Translations under genes and position numbers: made by a program
Part shown: positions 1-7,149 of the stretch, in pieces
How positions within the stretch are numbered: the stretch's first letter is position 1
Layout: each line of letters starts with the position of its first letter
The notes under the pieces: generated by a model
Databases searched by the model: none
Told to the model about the DNA's origin: nothing
What the model saw: the letters and a program-made list of their open reading frames with translations, nothing else
From: Prevotella sp.
GTDB lineage: Bacteria; Bacteroidota; Bacteroidia; Bacteroidales; Bacteroidaceae
Direction: 5' to 3'
Length of the DNA: 28,281 nucleotides
Assembly (NCBI GenBank): GCA_022732315.1
Contig: JAIJUV010000013.1
Location: 1-28,281 of the forward strand

Positions 1-309
1 ATAGAGGTCGGCATCCATAATCTCGGTTGGGGTATGACCGCTCAACACACGGATGAGGAGGGCGATGATACCCTTTACGATGAGCGCATCGCTATCGGCT
101 GTAAACACGAGCTTGCCATCCTCGTAGTCGCACTGCAACCATACGCGGCTCTGGCAGCCGTCGATGAGGTTCTGCTCGTTCTTGTATTTCTCGTCGAGAG
201 GAGCCAACTCGTTGCCCAAGTCGATGAGCATCTGATACTTATCCATCCAGTCGGAGAAGTCCTGGAACTCCTCTACCACTTCATCCTGCAATTCATTAAT
301 TGTTGCCAT
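1..309 (-). CDS. sufE: SufE family Fe-S cluster assembly protein (partial, C-terminus outside window)
   Basis: SufE accepts sulfane sulfur from the cysteine desulfurase SufS and passes it to the SUF scaffold that builds iron-sulfur clusters in the cytoplasm. The first 103 residues are visible and the frame stays open to the window edge; known SufE proteins are about 140 residues long. The family hallmark is clear: the loop GCQSRVW carries Cys52, equivalent to the sulfur-accepting Cys51 of E. coli SufE. It is followed by the conserved TADSDALIVKGIIALL and VLSGHTP stretches. The ATG at 309 overlaps the TAA stop of the upstream U32 gene by one base (TAATG), which suggests translational coupling. 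The U32 protein and the sulfatase maturase in this window are both predicted Fe-S enzymes, so a supporting role is plausible but is inference only. Confidence 0.93.
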   Translation of the reverse strand, partial: MATINELQDEVVEEFQDFSDWMDKYQMLIDLGNELAPLDEKYKNEQNLIDGCQSRVWLQCDYEDGKLVFTADSDALIVKGIIALLIRVLSGHTPTEIMDADLY

Positions 310-1574
310 TATTTTATTTCTTTAATTTCGTTTACTGTAATCAACTTATAGAGCTTGTCGTTAGGGCGTACCTTGTCCGGCACAGGGATAGAAACTCTCC
401 AGCCCTGCTGCGCTGTTTCCACAGGCTTCAGGTCGTAGCGGATTTCATCGGCATTGAGATACATTACGCCGGTGGTGTTACCCGTAATCAGAAGTTTCTC
501 GCCCTTATCAAAGGTAGAAGCCTCTACGGCAACCTCTGCCACGCCCAGCTTGGAGAAGTATTTCATCACCTTGCCCACGAGCACCTTCTTCTCGGTAGCC
601 ACAGAACCATAGTGCTTGTTCCACTCGCCGAGGGTCTGCCCCTGGTAGTAACCATCCCAGAAACCACGGTTGAATACGGTGGCAAGTTTTTCATCCCACT
701 CATCCTTTTTCTCTTCGGTAAAGGTACCATCCAGCACGGCGGCTATCGCCTCCTTGTAGCACTTCACTACGGTATATACGTATTCTGGTCCACGGGCACG
801 ACCCTCAATCTTGAAGACGCGAACGCCGGCATCCATCATGCGGTCGATGAAGCGGATGGTCTTCAAGTCCTTCGGACTCATTACATACTTGTTGTCTATT
901 TCCAGCTGGTTGCCTGTTTCGTTATCCGTAACGGTATAGCTGCGGCGGCAAATCTGAACGCATTCGCCACGGTTGGCAGAGCGGTTGGCATTGGCGAGGC
1001 TCATGTAGCACTTGCCCGATACCGCCATGCACAGGGCGCCATGGCAGAACATCTCGATGCGAATCTGCTTGCCCATAGGGCCGCAGATGTTCTGCTTCTC
1101 TATCTGCTCATGGATGTGCTTCACTTGGTCCATGTTTAATTCACGTGCCAGAACAGAAACATCCGCAAAGCGTGCATAAAACTTCAAAGCCTCTGTGTTA
1201 GAGATATTTAACTGTGTGGATAAGTGAACTTCTTCACCCACTTCGTTGCAATAGCTCATTACAGCCACATCGCTGGCGATGACGGCAGAGATGCCTGCCT
1301 CCTTGGCAGCATCAATGATTTCCTTCATCGTAGGGATGTCGTTGTCGTAAATCACTGTGTTGACGGTGAGGTAAGTCTTGATGCCATGCTCGTTGCAGGT
1401 GGCAGCAATCTCACGCAGGTCGTCGATAGTAAAATGATTGGCAGAATGTGAACGCATGTTCAACTTGCCGATTCCGAAATATACGGAGTCGGCACCAGCC
1501 TGGATAGCGGCAGCCAAAGACTCGCGCGAGCCCACAGGTGCCATCACCTCAAATTCGTTTATCTTTGTATTCAT
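309..1574 (-). CDS. Peptidase U32 family protein, TrhP (YegQ)-like tRNA hydroxylation protein
   Basis: Members of this family were named as collagenase-like peptidases, but several (TrhP/YegQ, RlhA) are now known to hydroxylate RNA bases. TrhP makes 5-hydroxyuridine at the tRNA wobble position, using prephenate as a source. The 421 residues begin with the TIM-barrel-like N-terminus (FEVMAPVGSRESLAAAIQAG). The U32 signature lies near residues 174-189 and contains Cys177, Cys182 and Cys189 (FCHGALC, then SGKC). A further cysteine pair follows in GECVQIC. These cysteines suit an Fe-S cluster. The length matches the short TrhP type (about 450 residues) rather than RlhA (about 650), so TrhP-like is preferred. 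It overlaps sufE by one base and is preceded by a TACCTTTG box about 25 bases upstream. The substrate is inferred from family only. Confidence 0.85.
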   Translation of the reverse strand: MNTKINEFEVMAPVGSRESLAAAIQAGADSVYFGIGKLNMRSHSANHFTIDDLREIAATCNEHGIKTYLTVNTVIYDNDIPTMKEIIDAAKEAGISAVIASDVAVMSYCNEVGEEVHLSTQLNISNTEALKFYARFADVSVLARELNMDQVKHIHEQIEKQNICGPMGKQIRIEMFCHGALCMAVSGKCYMSLANANRSANRGECVQICRRSYTVTDNETGNQLEIDNKYVMSPKDLKTIRFIDRMMDAGVRVFKIEGRARGPEYVYTVVKCYKEAIAAVLDGTFTEEKKDEWDEKLATVFNRGFWDGYYQGQTLGEWNKHYGSVATEKKVLVGKVMKYFSKLGVAEVAVEASTFDKGEKLLITGNTTGVMYLNADEIRYDLKPVETAQQGWRVSIPVPDKVRPNDKLYKLITVNEIKEIK

Positions 1575-1598
1575 GAATGCAAATTTCTATTTTGGGTG

Positions 1599-1606
1599 CA
1601 AAGGTA
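1599..1606 (-). promoter_or_regulatory. Putative -7 promoter box for the U32-sufE unit
   Basis: On the minus strand this reads TACCTTTG, a full match to the Bacteroidota -7 consensus TAnnTTTG. It lies 25 bases upstream of the U32 start codon. No good TTTG -33 box is seen at the usual 19-21 base spacing, so the call is moderate. Confidence 0.5.
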
Positions 1607-1647
1607 CACATTTTCAGCGAGAAAACACCATGATGCAATCATTATTT

Positions 1648-2616
1648 TTAGAATGCCTTGGCATGAACGCATTTCATGTTCTTTTCCAGCTGGGCAGTAG
1701 AGCTGGCACCTACCAATACGCTGGTAACGCCTTTCTGGTGCAGAATCCACGCCAGTGCCATCTCGGCGAGGGTTTCGCCTCGTTCGCTAGCTTCTGCATT
1801 CCATTGCTTCAACTGCTCCAGGAGTTCTGGAGTCAGGGCGCTGTGCTTCAGGAAGTGCTCCTTTGCCATGCGGCTATCGGATGGGATGCCGTTGAGATAG
1901 CGGTCGGTGAGGAGACCTTGGGCCAAAGGCGAGAAGGAGATGAATCCGATGCCGTTTTCGTGGCAGTAGTCGAGGGTTCCGTTCTCCTGCGGCGCACGGT
2001 CGAGCATGTTGAGCCTGTCCTGGAAGATGAGCAGCGGACAGTCGCGCTCCTTCAGATATTGATCGGCGAACTTCAGTGCTTCCAGTGGCCATCGGCTGAT
2101 GCCGAGATAGAGTGCCTTGCCCTGCTTCACGATATCTACCATAGCCTGGAGGGTTTCCTCCAGCGGCGTATTCGGGTCGTAGCGATGGCTGTAGAAGAGG
2201 TCCACATAGTCCAGATTCATGCGCTTGAGACTCTGGTCGAGGCTCGCCATCAGATACTTGCGAGAGCCCCAGTTGCCGTAAGGACCTTCCCACATATCGT
2301 ATCCTGCCTTGGTAGAGATGAAGAGTTCGTCGCGATAAGGCAGGAAATCATCCTTCATCAGTCTGCCCATGGTTTCCTCGGCACTTCCGTATGGAGGACC
2401 ATAGTTGTTGGCAAGGTCGAAGTGGGTGATTCCGTGGTCGAAGGCATAGTGGGTGATGGCACGGCTTCGCTCATAAGGATCCACTCCTCCGAAGTTGTGC
2501 CAGAATCCCAGACTAATCTTAGGCAGCAAGACTCCGCTCTTGCCGCATCTCTTGTAAAGCGCCTCTGCATCGCCATAGCGATTGGCATCGGCTGTGTAGA
2601 TTCCTTTTAAGTCCAT
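1648..2616 (-). CDS. Aldo/keto reductase, YghZ/Gpr-like (L-glyceraldehyde-3-phosphate reductase type)
   Basis: This is a cytoplasmic NADPH-dependent carbonyl reductase of the aldo/keto reductase superfamily. The 322-residue protein follows the E. coli YghZ/Gpr pattern closely from the N-terminus (RYG, then RCGKSG) through the barrel. The catalytic tetrad is visible: Asp67 and Tyr72 in FDLANNYG, Lys103 in STKAGYDMW, and His144 in YSHRYD. The cofactor-binding end includes SFSPLAQGLLT and TSVLVGASSTAQLE. E. coli Gpr is about 346 residues; this protein stops earlier, at KCVHAKAF, so the extreme C-terminal tail is short. It is a single-gene unit with its own TAnnTTTG box. It lies downstream of the sulfatases in the same orientation but is separated by 155 bases and a hairpin. 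Nothing ties it to the PUL, and the physiological substrate is unknown. Confidence 0.9.
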   Translation of the reverse strand: MDLKGIYTADANRYGDAEALYKRCGKSGVLLPKISLGFWHNFGGVDPYERSRAITHYAFDHGITHFDLANNYGPPYGSAEETMGRLMKDDFLPYRDELFISTKAGYDMWEGPYGNWGSRKYLMASLDQSLKRMNLDYVDLFYSHRYDPNTPLEETLQAMVDIVKQGKALYLGISRWPLEALKFADQYLKERDCPLLIFQDRLNMLDRAPQENGTLDYCHENGIGFISFSPLAQGLLTDRYLNGIPSDSRMAKEHFLKHSALTPELLEQLKQWNAEASERGETLAEMALAWILHQKGVTSVLVGASSTAQLEKNMKCVHAKAF

Positions 2617-2658
2617 CTTTATTCCTATTTATTTATGTATGAATATCTTATTCTGCAG

Positions 2659-2666
2659 CAAAGGTA
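2659..2666 (-). promoter_or_regulatory. Putative -7 promoter box for the aldo/keto reductase
   Basis: The minus strand reads TACCTTTG (TAnnTTTG consensus) 43 bases upstream of the reductase start codon. No clear TTTG is found 19-21 bases further upstream, so the -33 half is weak or absent. Confidence 0.45.
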
Positions 2667-2728
2667 TTGCTTTTTTTTAGAAATGGGTGGAAAGTTGCTC
2701 TTAAAAATCTGTAAAAGCTGCACAAATG

Positions 2729-2759
2729 TAAACCGCCATTTATATCAAATGACGGTTTA
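2729..2759 (-). terminator. Stem-loop downstream of the sulfatase operon, possible terminator
   Basis: Arms at 2729-2741 and 2747-2759 pair over 13 bases with one mismatch (TAAACCG/CGGTTTA plus CATTT/AAATG), with a 5-base loop. It starts 12 bases after the stop of the last sulfatase. On the minus strand there is no long U-run after the stem, so it may be a transcript-end stabiliser rather than a classical intrinsic terminator. Confidence 0.5.
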
Positions 2760-2771
2760 TATCTATCTTCT

Positions 2772-4307
2772 TTATCTTACTTTTCTCAGGATGTTCTGCA
2801 ATTCGTAAACCACCTTTGGGTTGGATTCTGCTACGTTGTCCTGCTCATAGAGATTGTCGGAGATGCGGTAGAGCTGAGGATTAGGATCGTTGCCGGTCTC
2901 AATCTTCGGACCCCACTTGATCATCTTCGAACCATCGTTCGGCTCGATGTATTTCCACTCCTTGGTACGGATGGAAAGTACGTGGTTGTTCGACATTTCG
3001 GCTACCCATGGACGATGGGTGGTGTCGGTGCCGAGCAGATTGCCAAGATGGTTCTTGCTGTCAGGGGCGCTGCCCTTAGGGAAGGTGGCACCAATCAGAT
3101 TGCCGAATGAAGCCATGAAGTCAATCTGTGACATCAGAACATCTGAAGTCTGACCTGCCTTCACATTCTTTGGCCAGCGCACGATGACCGGGATGGCTGT
3201 TCCACCCTCGAAGGCGCTGTATTTGTTGCCGCGCCAAGGACCCGCTGGCTTGTGGCCATTCAGGAGTTCCTCTGCCTGATCCTGATAACCGTCATCTACT
3301 ACAGGACCATTGTCGCTGGTAAGCAGAATGATGGTGTTGTCGGCAATGCCCAACTTATCCAGGGTCTCCATAATCTTGCCCACCGACCAGTCGAACTGCA
3401 CGATGGCGTCTCCACGCATACCCATGCTGCTCTTTCCACGGAAACGCTGGTGTGGGAAACGAGGCACGTGTACATCGTTGGTGGCAAAATAGAGGAAGAA
3501 AGGATTGTTGCTGTTCTTCTTGATGAAGTCGATGGCATGGTTGGTGATGGAATCGGCGATGTTTTCGTCTTTCCATAATGCCTTGCCGCCACCCTTCATG
3601 TAACCGATTCTGCCAATGCCGTTTACGATAGACATGTTGTGACCATGACTTGACTTCATGTTGTAGAGCAACTCTGGGTTGTTTTTGCCGGTAGGCTCGC
3701 CAGGGAAGTTCTTGAAATAGCTTACCTCGATAGGAGCCGAAGCATCATAATTGGCCACCTTTCCGTCTTCGATGAATACACAAGGCACACGGTCGGCTGT
3801 GGCTGCCATGATGTAGTGATGGTCGAAACCGATGTCGGCTAGGGCTGCCGGCAATGGGGCATTCCAGTCTTGCTTTCCTGTTTCTGCACCCAAGCCCAAG
3901 TGCCACTTACCGATGGCACAGGTAGAATAGCCTACGCTCTTAAACATATCTGCCATGGTAAACTGGGTAGGCTGGATAATCATGCCTGCATCGCCCGGAG
4001 CCACATCGGTGCCCGGCTTGCGCCATGCATACTCACCCGTGAGCAGCGAATAGCGGGATGGGGTACTGGTAGAAGCGATGGCGTGGGCATCGGTGAAGCG
4101 AATGCCCTGCTTGGCAAGTTTATCTACATTAGGTGTCTCTACGTTCTTGGCACCATAACATCCCAGGTCGCCGTAGCCGAGGTCATCGGCGAGGATGATG
4201 ATGACGTTAGGTTTCTGCTGATTGTTGGCTTTCGCCTTCTTGGCGCCCATAGCCGCCGTGCAAACTAGGGGCGACATCAGGGCGATAGTTATATAAGTTT
4301 TGTTCAT
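2772..4307 (-). CDS. Sulfatase, family S1, Ser-type (third sulfatase of operon)
   Basis: This is a secreted sulfatase of the alkaline-phosphatase fold that hydrolyses sulfate esters on glycans. The 511 residues start with a signal peptide (hydrophobic stretch about residues 5-21). The N-terminal calcium site appears as LADDLGYGD (Asp41, Asp42). The maturation motif is S81-T-P-S-R85 followed by YSLLTG. Ser81 would be converted to formylglycine, which makes it a Ser-type enzyme depending on anSME. Further active-site marks are GKWHLG and TSDNGP, the second calcium-site Asp-Asn. The signal peptide lacks a good lipobox, so a periplasmic location is likely. It begins 11 bases after the stop of the anSME gene, which fits co-transcription and dedicated maturation. 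The sulfated position on the sugar (galactose or GalNAc are guesses) cannot be read from the sequence. Confidence 0.95.
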   Translation of the reverse strand: MNKTYITIALMSPLVCTAAMGAKKAKANNQQKPNVIIILADDLGYGDLGCYGAKNVETPNVDKLAKQGIRFTDAHAIASTSTPSRYSLLTGEYAWRKPGTDVAPGDAGMIIQPTQFTMADMFKSVGYSTCAIGKWHLGLGAETGKQDWNAPLPAALADIGFDHHYIMAATADRVPCVFIEDGKVANYDASAPIEVSYFKNFPGEPTGKNNPELLYNMKSSHGHNMSIVNGIGRIGYMKGGGKALWKDENIADSITNHAIDFIKKNSNNPFFLYFATNDVHVPRFPHQRFRGKSSMGMRGDAIVQFDWSVGKIMETLDKLGIADNTIILLTSDNGPVVDDGYQDQAEELLNGHKPAGPWRGNKYSAFEGGTAIPVIVRWPKNVKAGQTSDVLMSQIDFMASFGNLIGATFPKGSAPDSKNHLGNLLGTDTTHRPWVAEMSNNHVLSIRTKEWKYIEPNDGSKMIKWGPKIETGNDPNPQLYRISDNLYEQDNVAESNPKVVYELQNILRKVR

Positions 4308-4318
4308 TTCGATAATCG

Positions 4319-5548
4319 TTAGTTATTTTTTAAAACATTCATAATGTTGGCAGGCGGACGCTGGGCGAGGAGTTCCCGCTTCATGAAGTCCATGTAGGGA
4401 GCCACATGCGTATAGTACTGATAGTATCCCTGGCAGAGATAGTTCAGGCCCGGCTCTCCATACTTATCCTTCTCGAACCGGTTCTTGGGACATTCGCCAT
4501 GGCAGGCGAACTCCATGTCGCATTCCTTGCACTGGCGGGGCAGCGAAGTGTGCTTCAACCGGCTGAAAGCCTGCTGCTTTTCGCCATAAAGCATGTCGAT
4601 GAGCGATTGGTCCCTGATGTTTCCCAGCTTGTATTCCGGAAAGACAAAGTGGTCGCAGGAATATACATCGCCGTTGTGTTCCATCACGCCTGCATGACCG
4701 CACTCCTTGGAGTAGGCGCAGATGCCTGGTAGTACCCCCATCCAGTTGGCAAGTGTGCAGTCGAAGATTTCCACAAAGGTCTTACCCACATCGTGACGTA
4801 CCCAGTCGTCGAAGATGGTGCAGAGGAAGTTGCCCCACTGTTGCGGGGTAACGGAAGCATCTGCAAGTGGAATCTCCCTGTCGTCGGCAAGACTCGCCAG
4901 GGTGCGACCGTCTTCATGTTCCGTCAGTCGCTCCACGATAGGGGTAAACTGCAAGTACTGGCAACCGTTGTCTCTGAAGAAATGATAGAACTCCAGCGGA
5001 TGTTCAGCGTTGTAGGCATTGACCACCGCCATAGCATTCCATTCCATCCGATGCTTTTTTAGGAGCTGGATGCCCTGCATCACCTTTTCCCAGGAAGGCT
5101 TTCCGGCAGGAGTTACGCGATAGTGGTCGTGATACTCCTGTGGACCGTCGATGGAAATGCCTACCAGCCAATGGTTCTTGGCAAAGAACTCGCACCATTC
5201 GTCGGTGAGGAGTGTGCCGTTGGTCTGGATGACGTTATCTATCTGTTTTCCGTGGGCGTACTTCTTCTGAAGCGCCAGCGCTTTCTTGTAGAAGTCGATG
5301 GAGCGCATCAGCGGCTCGCCTCCGTGCCAGGTGAACAGCACCTGCGGCATGGTTTGTGCCTCGATGTACTCTCGGGTGAATTGCTCCAGCATCTCATCGC
5401 TCATCAGATGGCGAGGGGAGTTCTGGTAAAGATGGCTCTTTTCCAGATAATAACAGTATTTGCAAGCCAGGTTGCAATGGGCGCCTGCCGGCTTCAGCAT
5501 CACATACAGTGGCTTGGCAAATGGGGTTGCTATGTTGTCGTTCATCAT
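4319..5548 (-). CDS. Anaerobic sulfatase-maturating enzyme (anSME), radical SAM/SPASM
   Basis: This cytoplasmic radical-SAM enzyme oxidises the active-site Ser or Cys of sulfatases to formylglycine before export. The 409-residue protein carries the radical-SAM motif C25-x3-C29-x2-C32 (CNLACKYC). The GGEP motif (HGGEPLM) follows near residue 75. The C-terminal SPASM region holds the auxiliary-cluster cysteines in ECGHAGV, YSCDHFV, RQCKECDMEFAC and GECPKNRF. The Asp in YSCDHFV matches the proposed catalytic Asp of characterised anSMEs. Its length is normal for the family (about 370-410). It sits between two sulfatase genes with 11-base gaps on both sides, so the three are almost certainly one transcript. 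All three sulfatases here have Ser at the modified position and therefore need this enzyme. Because it uses three 4Fe-4S clusters, it depends on Fe-S assembly. Confidence 0.96.
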   Translation of the reverse strand: MMNDNIATPFAKPLYVMLKPAGAHCNLACKYCYYLEKSHLYQNSPRHLMSDEMLEQFTREYIEAQTMPQVLFTWHGGEPLMRSIDFYKKALALQKKYAHGKQIDNVIQTNGTLLTDEWCEFFAKNHWLVGISIDGPQEYHDHYRVTPAGKPSWEKVMQGIQLLKKHRMEWNAMAVVNAYNAEHPLEFYHFFRDNGCQYLQFTPIVERLTEHEDGRTLASLADDREIPLADASVTPQQWGNFLCTIFDDWVRHDVGKTFVEIFDCTLANWMGVLPGICAYSKECGHAGVMEHNGDVYSCDHFVFPEYKLGNIRDQSLIDMLYGEKQQAFSRLKHTSLPRQCKECDMEFACHGECPKNRFEKDKYGEPGLNYLCQGYYQYYTHVAPYMDFMKRELLAQRPPANIMNVLKNN

Positions 5549-5559
5549 ATTTTTTCTTT

Positions 5560-7095
5560 TTAAAACTCTGGCAGCGTTATCTTGAAGTCCTTGCTGTCTC
5601 TGTGCTCCTTCTGGATGGCAGCCAGCAGATCTTTCACGATTTCTGGATGTTCTGCCGCCACATCGTGATCTTCGTGAATATCCGAAGCCAGATTGTAGAG
5701 ATGAGGCTTGCCTTTTACTACTACCATCTTCCAGTCGCCCTTTCTCACGCCAATCTGGTCGGTCTCATGAAATTCCCAGTAGAGGTATTCGTGGTGTTTC
5801 TGCTCGGCATCCTTGCCCAGAAGGGTAGGAGCGATGGAAATACCATCGAAGCCGTCGCCAGCCAACTTCCTGTTTGTGTAGCGCTTGGCGAAGTTCTTGA
5901 TTCCGGCAAGGTCGCAGAAGGTTGGCATCAGGTCGTAGAAGGCAAACTGGGTGTCGTTTATGCTGCCTGCCTTGATGTGCTCTGGCCACCAAGCGATGAA
6001 TGGGATGCGGATTCCGCCCTCGTAGCACTGGCGCTTCAAGCCTTTCAATTTGCCGTCGCGACCGAAGAACTTCGGGTCGGCACCGCCTTCCTCGTGAGGA
6101 CCGTTATCCGAGGTAAAGATTACCACGGTGTTCTTGTCGAGGCCCTTCTCCTTCAGTTTGGCGAATACTTCGCCCACATACTGGTCGAGTCGGGTAATCA
6201 TTCCGGCAAACTGGGCGTGGGTATGAACCACGGCGTTGTATCGGGAACCTTCCTGTCCGCCCCAGGTCTTGTCCTCGAAGAATTTCTTCTGATAGTTCTC
6301 CAGGATAGAATCCTCTGGCTGAGCCAGTTCGGCATGAGGCAGGGTATAGGTGAGGAATCCCACGAAAGGATGCTGGCTATCCTGCTTGTCAATCCACTCC
6401 AAAGCCTTGTCGTGGATGATGCGGGCAGAATACTGCTTGCGCTTGAAATAGTCCTTGCCGAACATCGGGTACTGGATATTCTGCTCCATGATTTCTCTTA
6501 CCACAGCCGTATCTCCCTGTGACTTGCTGTAACGGTTCAGGAAGTTGGGATAATAAAGATGTGCCTGGAACTGACAGATGTAGCCGTAGAATTCGTCTAT
6601 GCCACGCTTGTCGGGAGTAGAGGCAGAACCTTCGTATCCGCCTGCCCATTTTCCGAAGACACCGGTGCGGTAGCCCTTGTCCTTGAGCATTTCCGGAAGA
6701 ATCTTATGCTGCGGGTCGTAAGGTTCCTGACCCACCACAGAAAAGTCTTCGTTCACCCCATATTTCACCATCGGCACGTTTCTCCAGTATTCCTTGTTGC
6801 CTCTTACGTGGGTGTGGCCGGAATGCTGACCGGTCATGATGGTAGCACGCGAAGGGGCTGAAACCGGCGAACCGGCGTATGCCTGGGTGAATCGCATTCC
6901 CTCTCTTGCCATCTGGTCGATGTTGGGGGTATGGATGTATGGCTGACCGTAGCAAGCCAAATCACCATATCCCATATCATCGCAGAGGATGAAGAGGATA
7001 TTGGGCTGCTGCACGTTCTGCTTAGCCCACACAAGGGTAGGCAGGCAAATCATGCCTACCCCTGTGAGCCATATTGTTTTGCTAGTTCTATTCAT
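5560..7095 (-). CDS. Sulfatase, family S1, Ser-type (second sulfatase of operon)
   Basis: This is a secreted S1 sulfatase of 511 residues. The signal peptide has a hydrophobic core at about 8-23 and a likely cleavage after LVWA. The calcium-site aspartates are in LCDDMGYGD (Asp39, Asp40). The formylglycine motif is S79-A-P-S-R83 followed by ATIMTG, so it is Ser-type. GKWAGG replaces the more usual GKWHLG: the lysine is kept but the histidine is not in the standard place. TSDNGP supplies the distal calcium residues. A second histidine-containing active-site segment is LTYTLPHAEL. The sequence differs clearly from the other two sulfatases here, which suggests a different sulfated position or sugar. 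It lies 54 bases downstream of the GlcNAc-6-sulfatase-like gene and 11 bases upstream of anSME. Exact subfamily and substrate are not assignable by eye. Confidence 0.95.
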   Translation of the reverse strand: MNRTSKTIWLTGVGMICLPTLVWAKQNVQQPNILFILCDDMGYGDLACYGQPYIHTPNIDQMAREGMRFTQAYAGSPVSAPSRATIMTGQHSGHTHVRGNKEYWRNVPMVKYGVNEDFSVVGQEPYDPQHKILPEMLKDKGYRTGVFGKWAGGYEGSASTPDKRGIDEFYGYICQFQAHLYYPNFLNRYSKSQGDTAVVREIMEQNIQYPMFGKDYFKRKQYSARIIHDKALEWIDKQDSQHPFVGFLTYTLPHAELAQPEDSILENYQKKFFEDKTWGGQEGSRYNAVVHTHAQFAGMITRLDQYVGEVFAKLKEKGLDKNTVVIFTSDNGPHEEGGADPKFFGRDGKLKGLKRQCYEGGIRIPFIAWWPEHIKAGSINDTQFAFYDLMPTFCDLAGIKNFAKRYTNRKLAGDGFDGISIAPTLLGKDAEQKHHEYLYWEFHETDQIGVRKGDWKMVVVKGKPHLYNLASDIHEDHDVAAEHPEIVKDLLAAIQKEHRDSKDFKITLPEF

Positions 7096-7104
7096 ATATT
7101 GATG

Positions 7105-7134
7105 ATTGAATCTGATTTTATTGAATCTGATGAT
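7105..7134. repeat. Short tandem repeat between two sulfatase genes
   Basis: Two adjacent 15-base units (7105-7119 and 7120-7134) share the 11-base core TTGAATCTGAT. They fill most of the 54-base gap between the first and second sulfatase genes, just upstream of the second start codon. It may be slippage-generated spacer; no function is evident. Confidence 0.6.
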
Positions 7135-7149
7135 ATCTTATCTTAGATC

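Noticed and set aside
1438..2610. Long open frame on the plus strand opposite the aldo/keto reductase
   Set aside because: It is antisense to a gene with a complete catalytic tetrad, and its translation resembles no family I know. Similar long antisense frames occur opposite the sulfatases, SusC, GH20 and mutS as a codon-composition effect.
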